From CBDEFX01 sp965237635 (lineage in GTDB: Bacteria > Chloroflexota > Dehalococcoidia > Lucifugimonadales > CAUZJF01), in contig CBDEFX010000002.1 in assembly GCA_965237635.1 (NCBI GenBank), positions 434,001 through 498,000 of the forward strand: a DNA stretch of 64,000 nucleotides. Reading direction: 5' to 3'. How positions within the stretch are numbered: position 1 is the first letter of the stretch; the number at the start of each line of letters is the position of its first letter. Under the pieces are notes generated by a model that was not told where the DNA came from, ran no database searches, and saw only the letters and a program-made list of their open reading frames with translations. Shown piece by piece: positions 18,218 through 26,747 of the stretch. The position numbers and the translations under genes are program-made.

Positions 18218-19672
18218 CTAGGCATGTCGCTCGGGGATGGGACGATGGTCGCTCCCCAACTCATTCGACTTGTCCTCGAACGCCTTCAGTCGCTCTTCGG
18301 CCAGCGGTTTCAGAGTCCGGTCGACGATCAGGTCGACGAGCTCTTGAGGGGTGAAGAAGCTGCCGCTGTCCTTGCGGGCGTAGCTGTTGGGACGCACTAC
18401 GATCCCGCCATTGTCGTCCCGGACAGGCTCGCGTTCCAGGAGCCTCTCGTAGATGGAGCCCAGCTGCTGCACGGACATGTCCCGGTAGTTGACGAAGTGG
18501 CGTGCGCCCTCTGTCTCCGTGTGGCTCAGGTCATAGATGATGTCGCCGACGATCTTGTCCGTAAGGCGGGCCGTCTTGAGCAATGGAGCGGCTTCAGACG
18601 CAAACAGGCCGCCGTTGTAGGGCGGCAGACCGATGGACTCGTCGCCCTCGTCGATTTGGCGGAACAGCGTCATCAGGTGGTCGTAGTAGCTAGAGGCGCT
18701 GGCGGAGAAGACGGCGCTGCCTTGCATCCTGTGCGCCACGTGGTCGCGGACCGGCTTCCGCAAGCCGTAGTCTTTATATCGCGGGTCGTTTACCGGAAGC
18801 AGCCCCCGGTCCTCGGCGTAGAGTACGAAGAGCAGCCGGTAGAGAAGGATGAGGGCTGCGTGACGGACGCGTGACAGATCTTCGCCGGTGGCGTCGGCCA
18901 GGGCTTGCACCAGCTTGGGAAAGACCCTCTCGAATACGACGCTGGACAGGTCCTGGGCCACCTTCTCCTCGTACCGCCTCCCCTGGGCTAGCGCCGCTTC
19001 CAGGAAGCTGGTCGTGGCCCCCTGCTGCGGGGTGAAGGAATCGCGGCGGAACAGCAGGTAGAAGAGGCGGAACCCGTCCTCGCCGCTGGACCCCAGCATC
19101 TCTCCGAAATGGGCCTCGAAGTAGCCGGTGGCGCGTGGGCGGGCGCGGTAGTCATAGAGACGCCACAGTCCCCCGTTGGTCAGGAATCCCCACCGGATAC
19201 GGCTCTCCGACTCGATGTCAGCCGTCGAGAGGTACCGCAGAATCTGGCCGTGGGGCGTCCTGGATTGGCGTCCGGTGTCCCTGTCGCGGGCGTCGAGGGA
19301 GAGACCGAACCGCTTGCTCTCCTCCACCACGATGGCGTCCCGGAATCGTTCCTCAGGGTTGGCTCTCCCGGCGGCGCGCTCCTTGGATGCGGCATCGGTG
19401 AAGAGGAGATAGTCCGGGATGTCCTCGTTGCGGGTTGTCCCCTGCTGGGGAAGGTAGTCGGCCCATCCCAAGAGCTCCAGGACCGGGCGAACCAGCTCCT
19501 GCTCGGTGACGGCCTCGTTGGGGCCTTCGGAGCCGCTCAGCGCGTCGTAGCGTTGACGAACGCCATCCCGAAATGCGGCAAATGCCGTCGAGCCCGAGAT
19601 GGACGCGCGCCACTCGGCGGTCGCCTTTATGCCTTCGGTCAGGAAGTAGTTCGTGAACAGATTGCCGGGCAT
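18218..19672 (-). CDS. Type IIG-like restriction-modification protein, nuclease part (before in-frame TAG)
   Basis: 484 residues from the ATG at 19672. A PD-(D/E)xK-like arrangement is visible: IPDYLLF near residue 86 and IVVEESKRFG near residue 117, as in the N-terminal nuclease of type IIG enzymes. A helical segment follows and then SGSFFTPQELVDLIV, the usual lead-in to the methyltransferase core. The frame stops at TAG (18218-18220) and resumes with no gap. Compared with intact relatives of about 1,200-1,400 residues this is a nonsense-split gene. Confidence 0.8.
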   Translation of the reverse strand: MPGNLFTNYFLTEGIKATAEWRASISGSTAFAAFRDGVRQRYDALSGSEGPNEAVTEQELVRPVLELLGWADYLPQQGTTRNEDIPDYLLFTDAASKERAAGRANPEERFRDAIVVEESKRFGLSLDARDRDTGRQSRTPHGQILRYLSTADIESESRIRWGFLTNGGLWRLYDYRARPRATGYFEAHFGEMLGSSGEDGFRLFYLLFRRDSFTPQQGATTSFLEAALAQGRRYEEKVAQDLSSVVFERVFPKLVQALADATGEDLSRVRHAALILLYRLLFVLYAEDRGLLPVNDPRYKDYGLRKPVRDHVAHRMQGSAVFSASASSYYDHLMTLFRQIDEGDESIGLPPYNGGLFASEAAPLLKTARLTDKIVGDIIYDLSHTETEGARHFVNYRDMSVQQLGSIYERLLEREPVRDDNGGIVVRPNSYARKDSGSFFTPQELVDLIVDRTLKPLAEERLKAFEDKSNELGSDHRPIPERHA

Positions 19673-19701
19673 GTCAGTTCCTAACCGCCGGTTTCATGCC
19701 A

Positions 19702-20043
19702 TCACTCCAAGAGGACATTGATCTTCTCCAGCGCCTCCCCGACAACCTGCCGTGGGGCATGGCTCTCGAAACGGGCGCGTCTCGCCCGCCAGTCCAGGCT
19801 CTTGACCTGGTCGGCCAGCACAACTCCCGAGACGCTGCTTGTCGCGGGGAGGAGGACTTCAAAGGGGTATCCCTTGACTCTTGACGTAATCGGACAGAAG
19901 AGCGCCAGGCTGGTCTTCTCGTTGTATTCTTCCGGGCTTAGGGTCAGGGCAGGCCGGCGGCCAGCCTGTTCATGCCCAGCCTGGGGCGCGAAACTCAGCC
20001 ACACGATGTCCCCCCTTGCGGGAACATACTCCCGGTCTACCAT
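19702..20043 (-). CDS. mazF: MazF/PemK-family mRNA endonuclease toxin
   Basis: 113 residues with the family start YVPARGDIVWLSFAPQAGHE and GRRPALTLSPEEYN, then ALFCPITSRVKGYPFEV and the C-terminal VLADQVKSLDW. MazF toxins cut mRNA at short motifs. The start overlaps the end of the antitoxin by 7 bases, the standard operon arrangement. All expected core motifs are present. Confidence 0.93.
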   Translation of the reverse strand: MVDREYVPARGDIVWLSFAPQAGHEQAGRRPALTLSPEEYNEKTSLALFCPITSRVKGYPFEVLLPATSSVSGVVLADQVKSLDWRARRARFESHAPRQVVGEALEKINVLLE

Positions 20044-20276
20044 TCTTCGTTGCCCCAGGCCGGACCGGAGTCCTGCTCGGAATGAAGATTGTCGGGGCTC
20101 ATCTGGGCCAGCATGCTGACCAAGTCATAGGACCTCTTCCGCAATACGACTTGGTCGCCCCGAGGAACAATCTCTATAGCCGAGCCTTCCTGGACGCCCC
20201 ACTGCTCGGCGATGGGCTTGGGAATCCGGACGGCCAGGCTCGTGCCCCACTTGGAGATATGCGACTTCGCACCCAT
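20037..20276 (-). CDS. mazE: AbrB/MazE-family antitoxin
   Basis: 79 residues from the ATG at 20276 (MGAKSHISKWGTSLAVRIPK), preceded by AGGAGGTGCTCAC. The N-terminal swapped-hairpin DNA-binding fold of the SpoVT/AbrB type is clear (SLAVRIPKPIAEQWGVQEGS); the acidic C-terminus (SEQDSGPAWGNEEW) would bind and block MazF. Longer upstream starts are unlikely given the strong binding site here. Confidence 0.92.
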   Translation of the reverse strand: MGAKSHISKWGTSLAVRIPKPIAEQWGVQEGSAIEIVPRGDQVVLRKRSYDLVSMLAQMSPDNLHSEQDSGPAWGNEEW

Positions 20277-20300
20277 GTGAGCACCTCCTTTTACATACAT

Positions 20301-20306
20301 ATTATA
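20301..20306 (-). promoter_or_regulatory. Candidate -10 box of the mazEF promoter
   Basis: The minus strand reads TATAAT within an AT-rich island (GATATATAATATG) 25 bases before the mazE ATG, in otherwise GC-rich DNA. This predicts a very short leader. MazE-type antitoxins normally repress such promoters. Confidence 0.5.
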
Positions 20307-20492
20307 TATCATGGTTGAGTGTCCGTACCAGATAGCGATCCCCCCCAATTCTTGGGAGGCTGACGAATACAGGGAGATAGAGAGAGTAGTGCTGATACCA
20401 GTCAAATGCTCCGAGCGACGACCGGCCCCAGTTCCCCGTCACCCTGTTCGTCGTGGACACAGAGGACGTTAGGGGCCACCTTGCTGAGCCGG

Positions 20493-20822
20493 GGTCACGT
20501 CCCGTCAAGTGGTGTAAGAGTGCGTCATCCTGTTGATGTTGTTTAGGCGGCAGTCGCCTCCGCGAGATCGGCCTCTGGAAGAGCTTCGTTGAAGGTCAGC
20601 GCGACAGGTGCGATGTATCGACGGCCAACGGCCCATTCGTCGTGCTGCTCAGCCAGGACGGCGCCAACGAGGCGGCGCACGGCCGGCTGGTTAGGGAAGA
20701 TGCCCACCACATCGGTGCGTCGCCGGATCTCCTTGTTGAGACGCTCCTGTGGGTTGTTGGACCAGATCTTCTTCCAGTGGGCGAGTGGGAAGCTGGAGAA
20801 GGCCACGGAATTTGGCGCCATA
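20493..20822 (-). pseudogene. 3' remnant of an IS256-family element
   Basis: Residues SSFPLAHWKKIWSNNPQERLNKEIRRRT to the end ...EADLAEATAA match the C-terminus of the IS256 transposases at 26852 and 45315, and the terminal DNA (GGTCACGTCCCGTCAAGTGG from 20493) matches their right tip. The rest of the element is missing. It is more diverged than the two other copies. Confidence 0.85.
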
Positions 20823-20890
20823 GCTAAGGCGTTGCAACACCGGTGGCCCAGTAGAGGCCCAGGTTCGGCCAAACGTCCGGGGGGGGACCA

Positions 20891-20927
20891 GTTGCACTCG
20901 CCCTCAGGGGCGGGTGAGGATTGAAAC
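20891..20927 (+). CRISPR. Single orphan CRISPR-type repeat (37 bp)
   Basis: The 37-bp stretch starts GTTGCACTCGCCC, has a short dyad (CGCCC..GGGGCG) and ends GGGTGAGGATTGAAAC, the classic 3' end of many CRISPR repeats. No second repeat lies within a spacer length on either side and no cas gene is in the window. It is wedged between the IS256 remnant and a VapC remnant. It is likely the last survivor of an array, but a chance match is possible. Confidence 0.5.
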
Positions 20928-20950
20928 TCCGAGTGGGCGGAGCGCAACCC

Positions 20951-21109
20951 CAAACTCTACGCCGTCCCCGGCCACATGGCGCTGTCCTGGATTGGATCGC
21001 GGATGTGCCAGCGGAGCAACTCTTCGTGTCTGCCGTTACGGTTGGAGAGATACAGGCAGGGATCGAGATCACCCGTGAGCAAGATGAGGCCAAGGCAGAG
21101 GAGTCATGC
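20951..21109 (+). pseudogene. VapC-type PIN-domain toxin remnant
   Basis: RRPRPHGAVLDWIADVPAEQ followed by LFVSAVTVGEIQAGIEITRE matches residues about 10-65 of VapC toxins. The N-terminal Asp-containing strand and everything after the second helix are missing. No VapB partner is seen. Degraded. Confidence 0.6.
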
Positions 21110-21239
21110 ACAGAAGGTCGGACACTATGACCGAAGACGCCATAATTGGGTCGGACTCGATGAACTGATGGTAGCGGCTGCGCCTCCACGCGGCAAGCTG
21201 CGCCCACCACTGCGGCACCGGAAGTGATACGACGGGTGG

Positions 21240-21620
21240 CGTATAGCGCCGTCAGCACGCCGAGAGCCGCCAGGCCGTAGGAGTCCGAGGACCAGCTCCG
21301 GGGCAGCATACTCCCCAGATAGCCAAGGTACCCCTCCGGCAAACGGTTGTGGCCGCAACCGCGCCCACTGTGTAGGTCAGCATGTTTCGCAGCCAGCGCC
21401 CCATCCTCATCACCGCCGTGTCTGAAAGGGGGCCATGTTGAGGATCATCGAGAGCCCGGGTACGGAGTGGTTGACCGACAGCCCTGCGATCAGGGCCACT
21501 ATGAGGAAGACCACGTAGTGGACGATATTCAAGGTGCCCAGGCCCGTTACGGCGCCCAGCGCGAACGCGAATCCCACCGATGACGCTCGCGCCCTCCACG
21601 ACGAAGGAACTATGTCCTCC
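21240..21620 (-). pseudogene. Degraded membrane-protein remnant
   Basis: In one minus-strand frame a hydrophobic run (TLNIVHYVVFLIVALIAGLSVNHS...) is followed after a frame change by more membrane-like sequence (SYGLAALGVLTALYATRR). No complete gene can be drawn and I do not recognise the family. The surrounding 21.1-22.2 kb holds nothing else I can support. Confidence 0.3.
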
Positions 21621-22237
21621 GGCCGCTGCGGATCGAACGGCAGTATGGCTTCCTTCAGCGGGGACGCGCTGCCTCGGCCTGAGTCTCAGCATCTCCCGTA
21701 TCCTGCGTCTGATGGATTGGGTAGGGACGGCGCGGAGCTGGTCGCGCTGCCCGCTGACTAGGTGCTGATCCGAAACGCAAAGGGCGGCCATCGTATTGCA
21801 CGGTGGTCGCCTCTGCTCGTTCATCTATATGTGGGCCTTTTCTTGTTGTCAGAAGGGCCACTCGGGCGGTCCACAAAGACGAACACACTCACAGCATGTG
21901 CGCTTAGCTTCACAGGAGAGGCCGGAAGGCGTGGCTTTCCAGGAAGGCACGATCAGTGACCGAAAGGAGAGATGGGTGGTGATGGTCAAGGGACAGGTAT
22001 CGAGGTGGGACGGTACGGTGAACGTGATGGTCTCAGACGTGAAAACCGTCCGTTCGGGCGTCCAGATACCGGAGTCCCATGACTTGCACTGACAAACCTA
22101 TCCGGGAGTGGTCAGCCAGGCCGTCGGCCTGCGCGGGAGCGTATAGATTGACAGGCACTCGGCAGGGCGCGAGGTTGGCTAAACTCTGTGAACGTGTGTC
22201 TCGGTAGGGGCGACCACAAGCCCTACTCCACCTATTC

Positions 22238-22702
22238 CTACCTTCCGTACCATGGTGAGTCCGGTGACTGCCATACGGTCGTGCCACTTGAGCCCATCCT
22301 TGGCCAGTCCTCGTCAAAACAGACGATTTCCATCACCTGCAACGAATGCCCTGGGGGCAGATTGGTTGTCAGATCACTGGACCCAGGCTGGCCATACATG
22401 ACGGACATCACGGGCTGCCCCTCGGGATAATGGCCGTCGGCGTTCTCACACCAGTTCTTGTCCAGGTCAGGCCCGGCCGTCGCAACGGCGTGCCTGAAGG
22501 GTGAGCGCATAGCCGGGATAGATCGGACACGGTGGTCGGCTGCTTCCACCGGCTCTCCGCCGGAAGTATGGGCCACAGAACCTACCGGCAATATGGACTG
22601 ATCGGTCCCAGAGTTCCAGGGCTGAGTCAGCCAGACGGCTGTAGCCAGTAGCACGACCACGGCCACCGCTGATACGAGCGCACGTACGCCGATCCTGTGC
22701 AT
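22238..22702 (-). CDS. Hypothetical exported or membrane-anchored protein
   Basis: 154 residues from the ATG at 22702 with a strong AGGAGG six bases upstream. Residues 8-27 form one hydrophobic helix (ALVSAVAVVVLLATAVWL), most simply a signal anchor, followed by a polar, Ser/Thr/Pro-rich extracytoplasmic domain with two Cys (NWCENADG, EIVCFDEDW) that could pair. No family recognised. It stands alone among gene remnants but looks intact. Confidence 0.6.
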   Translation of the reverse strand: MHRIGVRALVSAVAVVVLLATAVWLTQPWNSGTDQSILPVGSVAHTSGGEPVEAADHRVRSIPAMRSPFRHAVATAGPDLDKNWCENADGHYPEGQPVMSVMYGQPGSSDLTTNLPPGHSLQVMEIVCFDEDWPRMGSSGTTVWQSPDSPWYGR

Positions 22703-22845
22703 GTGAATCCTCCTTCTTTCCCCCTACAGGCCATCTGAACCTCGGAACGTTCAGTCCTTCGGCTTCATCCCAGAGTCGAGCTCGGAAGGGCGTTTGATGT
22801 CCGACTCTCCCGACTGCGTTTGTCTGAACTCTCGGATCGCCTTGC

Positions 22846-23076
22846 CTAGTGCGCCAAGTCCCTGATCAGCATCCAACCCAAGTCGGCCGATTGACCATCG
22901 TCACGGATAACGCGCGTACGCAGGAGTTGCTTCGCTGGGCTCTGTCCGCCTCGCGCCACGATCAGGTACCAGATGACCCAGCCGATACCGAGTGTGAGCA
23001 CGAAGAGGAACCCGTCCAAGACGGCACCGGCAAGTCTGCGACCTTGGCTGGCAAGCTCAGCGTCATTGCTCTTCAC
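22846..23076 (-). pseudogene. RDD-family membrane protein, C-terminally truncated
   Basis: From the GTG at 23076 (behind GGAGAAGG) the frame reads ELASQGRRLAGAVLDGFLF, VLTLGIGWVIWYLIVA, GQSPAKQLLRTRVIRDDG: the R..D helix and the conserved GQTPGKxLxGxRV motif of RDD proteins. It ends at LIRDLAH-stop just where the third helix should begin. RDD proteins are small membrane proteins, some linked to transport. About half the domain is missing. Confidence 0.65.
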
Positions 23077-23130
23077 GTCGCCTTCTCCTACAGCTCCAGT
23101 TTGAATTTCAAGCTGAAAGTTCTCGATTTT

Positions 23131-23184
23131 GTCAAGTCTGGTGGGCCTAAGTTGACGGTAGGCAGAACCATCTTCGAGATGTGG
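23131..23184 (+). repeat. Solitary copy of a MITE-like terminal repeat
   Basis: GGGCCTAAGTTGACGGTAGG and CAGAACCATCTTCGAGATG match both ends of the element at 29498-29881. It lies just upstream of the RDD remnant. Confidence 0.65.
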
Positions 23185-23276
23185 ATGGGGCTGTAGTCTA
23201 TCACGCCACTGTCTGGGCGACGCCATGGGGCCATGCTCTCCAGGCTAGTTTATTTGGCTGACCGGACCGTTCAACC

Positions 23277-23537
23277 CTAGCGGCCCGGCGACAGCAGCTC
23301 GTTGGCGTACTTCGGAACGAACGTCTGCCTTGTGACCTCAACCTCCGAAATGCCGCCAGTTCGATAGGTAGCACATTCGGAGGAGCCGGCCTCGCAGGCA
23401 TATAGCACAACATTGCCGCCGCGAGCCTTGCGCAGTGAGTATGGCTCCACCCTTTGCACGTCCCCCTCGTAACCCACGTCGACACACAGCCTGTTGGCAG
23501 CAGCAAAGTGAATGCGCTCCAGAGTGGAGGCGTTCAT
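23277..23537 (-). pseudogene. WYL-like domain remnant
   Basis: About 86 residues (TLERIHFAAANRLCVDVGYE, VQRVEPYSLRKARGGNVVLY, YRTGGISEVEVT) follow the WYL-domain pattern of nucleotide/ligand-sensing regulators. Upstream, 23538-23894 is a G-rich degenerate tandem repeat (units like CCTGGGCGGTGGCTCC) with frame changes, so no sound N-terminus exists. WYL proteins often regulate defence loci, but this one is probably dead. Confidence 0.4.
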
Positions 23538-23894
23538 GCCCAGGTCCTCAACGGAGCCACCGCCCAGGCCGACGTCGCGAACTGAGCCGCCCTGGTCCAC
23601 GGCGCGCCCAGACCCGATCGACCGCTGCCTTCGCCCAAGGCGCGCCCTGGGCAGGTCCGCCGCAGAGTTGAACGCCTGGGGGGGTACCGTGGCCCGGGCC
23701 ACCGCTGCCTCCGCCCAGGTCGTGGTCCTGAGCTGAGCCGCCCTGGTCCACGACGCGAACTGGCCAGCCCCACCGATGCCGCGGCCGGCCCCACCGATCG
23801 CCCTGGACCAGGCCCAGGTCCTCAATGGAGCCACCGCCCAGGTCGTGGTTGTGATCTGACCTGCCAGCACCGACCCGCTGATCTCGTACTGCAT
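23538..23894 (-). repeat. Degenerate G-rich repeat region
   Basis: Repeated units resembling GACCTGGGCGGTGGCTCC occur at several points and translate as DLGGGS..EDLG in shifting frames. It looks like an expanded low-complexity tract rather than a gene. Confidence 0.5.
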
Positions 23895-24092
23895 GGTGTA
23901 GTAGATATATACTTACCCAGAGGCAGAAATCCACCCATTAGATATTGCATGCACCATTGCATGTTTGCATTTCTGGAGCTCTTCGACCGCCTATTCGCCT
24001 TTCGGCTAACCGCCTATTCCGTTCAACTGAGCGTGTCCAGCGATCTCCCTTCGATCGCCTTGATGCTCGGTATCATTGTGGTGGGTCTCGTC

Positions 24093-24290
24093 GTGGCCCG
24101 GGCCACGGTGCGCCTACACGATACCCCTACAAGGAGAGTTGCATGTCCAACCGCGACGGAATCCTAGACTCGCGGTGGTGTTTGCGGTACCTTCGAGAGC
24201 GTTGAAAAACCCGCGTTGTGGCCCGGGCCACATCCCCTGCAAAGGAGGGGCTACATGTCCAACCGCGACGGAATCCTAGACTCGCATCCT
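24093..24290 (+). repeat. Duplicated leader with 14-bp palindromes and short ORF starts
   Basis: The perfect palindrome GTGGCCCGGGCCAC occurs at 24093-24106 and 24218-24231 (and a third time at 23689-23702). After each of the first two comes a ribosome binding site and the same start, MSNRDGILDS (ATG at 24142 and 24255), giving 20- and 27-codon frames. The second reads on as HPSLRVKIPPELAAFDR before a stop, and further in-frame-like sequence suggests a decayed longer gene. 24300-24600 otherwise holds nothing I can support. Confidence 0.55.
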
Positions 24291-24605
24291 TCGTTGCGCG
24301 TCAAAATACCGCCGGAGCTGGCGGCCTTCGACCGATGAGACGCCGATCCGAACGACCTGGCGAAGTGGGAGGCGGCTATGGCGGCCTTTGCCCCGGCCTT
24401 GGCCCCGGCCGCCGGAGCCGACAATTCCAACGCCAATCACCGCCATCTCTCCACCTCCATTGTATTCAGCTTATTACTGGTATCGAACGGATAAAGTCCG
24501 GCTAGATCTCGCTAACACGGCATCTAGCACACATACTGGCCATGATGCCCATGTAAGCGGCTCACATGGGCGCTACTCTTACCGGATTACGACGCTCTCA
24601 CGCGG

Positions 24606-24624
24606 CTGATCTGGGAAATGTGGG
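24606..24624 (-). repeat. IS1380-type tip remnant
   Basis: CTGGGAAATGTGGGG resembles the right tip of the element ending at 13434 (ATGGGAAATGTGGG). No transposase sequence remains beside it. Confidence 0.35.
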
Positions 24625-24696
24625 GTAGGACAAATTGCCAACGCCACCGCCAATCTCTAAGCCAGCAAGTCGAAGCTCGTGTTCCAAGTGTAGGTA

Positions 24697-24863
24697 GGCC
24701 CTCCCCCGTCTCCACCACGAACACGGGGATCAGTCAGCCTCTAGTAAGCGATTCACGTCGACGGCGCCGAGTGTAGCAAATCCAAGTCCTTTTGGTACGG
24801 CTGATATTACGGCTCGTGATAGCTACGGCGCAAGACGGCCCCCTTTTGGAGCATAGGTACTAT
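24697..24863 (+). repeat. R1 direct repeat, right copy (167 bp)
   Basis: Near-identical, same-length and same-orientation partner of 11529-11695, about 70 bp from the 3' end of the serine recombinase gene. Together the copies bracket about 13 kb. Confidence 0.85.
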
Positions 24864-24934
24864 AGCAGGTGCGGAACAGCAGGCTGGGGCGGTGCTTCGC
24901 TATGGCGGGTGGAACGGACAGGACCGAGCCGTAG

Positions 24935-26545
24935 CTATGAGAAGGCGGCCTCGAATACTCGCTCGGTACGTTCCTGTTGTTTCCGGTCAGGACCAGGCGT
25001 AAGAGATACGCCGGAGCCGGCACGGGTGGTTGCCAGATGGAAGACCGGCCTGAACGGAGCTTTGGGCTTGATGGCGACGACCGAACGGGCGTCTTTCGTG
25101 TCAACGTAAACGGCGTCCAGCATGGCAAGCAACAGCTTCCGACGCTCTTCCATGTTGGCACCAGCCCATAGCTCAGGCAGCCTCTCTATCAGCTTCCCCG
25201 CCTCTGCGGCAGCGGCAGCCTTTGGCACAACGAGGGACTCGAGCTCCATCTCCAGGTTCCGCTTCTGCCGCTTATACTCCTGGTCATCATAAACTCCATC
25301 GACATAGGTCTTGGCGAGTCTCCGAAGCCTCTCCTGGACCTTTCGCCGCTTGGCTTGGACTACTTCGACCTCGTCCCTGGCGCTGATTATCGAGAGGAGC
25401 TGCTCTTGCCATGCAGGTCCCAGCTCGATGGCCTCGACGATCCTTCCGACCTGCTCATCAGCCAGGCGGCACGGTATCGAGCCACCGTGAGCTGGGCATT
25501 GGGTGTTACTGCGAGACTCCCTGTGCTCACGGTAGTACCTCCTTCCGCTTTTATAGGTCTGTGCCCACATCGGCATCTTGCAGTAGGCGCAACGGATGAT
25601 CCCTTTCAGAAGATAGTCACGCTCAGGGTGAGGGCTCAGGGTCGTTGATCTGCCGCTGTTGTGCCGCATCTTGTCCTGGACCAGATCGAAGAGCTCCTGG
25701 CCGACGACTGGCTCGTGGGCTCCCGGTCGGAGTTGCTTCCTGTGCCTGACAAGACCCGAGTAGAAAGCGTTATGGAGGATGCCCCTCACTGAGGCAGTGG
25801 TAAATAGCTTCGGACCGGGCGAGAGCTTGCCATCAGCGCCTGCCAGCTGCTTGGTGTTGCGAGTCCGTAAGCCGCTCGCGTTCAGCCACGCGGCGAGCTG
25901 GTTTAGTGTGGTCGATCCCGTCGAGTACCGTTTGAACATCTCCTGGACCGCGGCAACCTCGGACGCAATAAGATGAACGCCCCCGGAATGCTCTTTGGGG
26001 CATCTGCGCCTGCGCTCTCCGTCCTGGCTCATCCAGCAGGATTCGTATCCGAACGGGATGCCGCCGGTGTGTCTGCCCTCATTGGCCCTCTCATCCAGAC
26101 CCTTGCTTACGTGAGTGCCAAGCATGTTGGAGAAGAACTGGGCGAAGGACCCCAGAAGTTGAGTCGTCAACATCCCCTCAGGGGTCGAGTAGTCGATGTT
26201 CTCGGTGATGGAGACGAGAGCGACGTTGTGCATGCCCAGGTTGGCCAGCGACTCCAGGGTGACCCTGAGGTTGCGAGACCATCGGTCAAGGGTATGGACT
26301 ACGACGATATCGAATTGATCCCTCCTGGCGTCCTCCATCAGTTGGCGGAAGATAGGGCGCTTCTTCACCGACTCCGAGTGGGCCGACTGGCCCTCTTCCC
26401 GATAGACCCTGACGGCCGCCCACCTTCGGCTCTCACACAGCTGATTGAAGAGCCGCTCCTGGGCGTTCAGAGAGTGCCCGTCCACCTGTGAGATAGACGA
26501 TACCCTGAGGTAGGCCACAGCTCTCTTGGAGTTCGCGTCGCTCAT
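24935..26545 (-). CDS. Large serine recombinase
   Basis: 536 residues with an N-terminal resolvase catalytic domain (AYLRVSSISQVDGHSLNAQ, nucleophile Ser near residue 16; VVVHTLDRWSRNL with the conserved Arg), a recombinase domain (GGIPFGYE, AFYSGLVRHR) and a zinc ribbon (CAYCKMPMW ... CPAHGGSIPC) before a coiled-coil-like basic region. Proteins of this build integrate or excise phages, conjugative elements and SCCmec-like islands. All expected domains are present. The start overlaps the stop of a 27-codon ORF (ATGA). It is adjacent to the R1 repeat. Confidence 0.93.
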   Translation of the reverse strand: MSDANSKRAVAYLRVSSISQVDGHSLNAQERLFNQLCESRRWAAVRVYREEGQSAHSESVKKRPIFRQLMEDARRDQFDIVVVHTLDRWSRNLRVTLESLANLGMHNVALVSITENIDYSTPEGMLTTQLLGSFAQFFSNMLGTHVSKGLDERANEGRHTGGIPFGYESCWMSQDGERRRRCPKEHSGGVHLIASEVAAVQEMFKRYSTGSTTLNQLAAWLNASGLRTRNTKQLAGADGKLSPGPKLFTTASVRGILHNAFYSGLVRHRKQLRPGAHEPVVGQELFDLVQDKMRHNSGRSTTLSPHPERDYLLKGIIRCAYCKMPMWAQTYKSGRRYYREHRESRSNTQCPAHGGSIPCRLADEQVGRIVEAIELGPAWQEQLLSIISARDEVEVVQAKRRKVQERLRRLAKTYVDGVYDDQEYKRQKRNLEMELESLVVPKAAAAAEAGKLIERLPELWAGANMEERRKLLLAMLDAVYVDTKDARSVVAIKPKAPFRPVFHLATTRAGSGVSLTPGPDRKQQERTERVFEAAFS

Positions 26546-26625
26546 TCTTCGTCCTCGTCGTTCGGCCTGCGGGCTGCAACGGCCATGGCCGCATTGGCAA
26601 GTGTCTCAAGGAAGTTATCGATCAT
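26542..26625 (-). CDS. Small ORF coupled to the serine recombinase
   Basis: 27 residues (MIDNFLETLANAAMAVAARR, then an acidic end PNDEDEE) with its TGA overlapping the recombinase ATG. No strong binding site. It could be a leader peptide or a tiny accessory protein; unrecognised. Confidence 0.35.
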   Translation of the reverse strand: MIDNFLETLANAAMAVAARRPNDEDEE

Positions 26626-26747
26626 GATGAGGTCTGTCTCACCGTATTTGGCAGCACCTGGATTTGTGGCGGTACAGTGTATACGGGAACGTATACACGT
26701 CAACCCGTTTTGAGGCACGTTTTGTGGATGTACAGGCGTTCCCAAGG

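Noticed and set aside
20840..20990. A short CRISPR array
   Set aside because: Only one repeat is present; no second copy at any plausible spacer distance and no cas genes.
21252..21824. 190-codon minus-strand frame as an intact gene
   Set aside because: Membrane-like sequence is spread over different frames; best explained as a degraded remnant.
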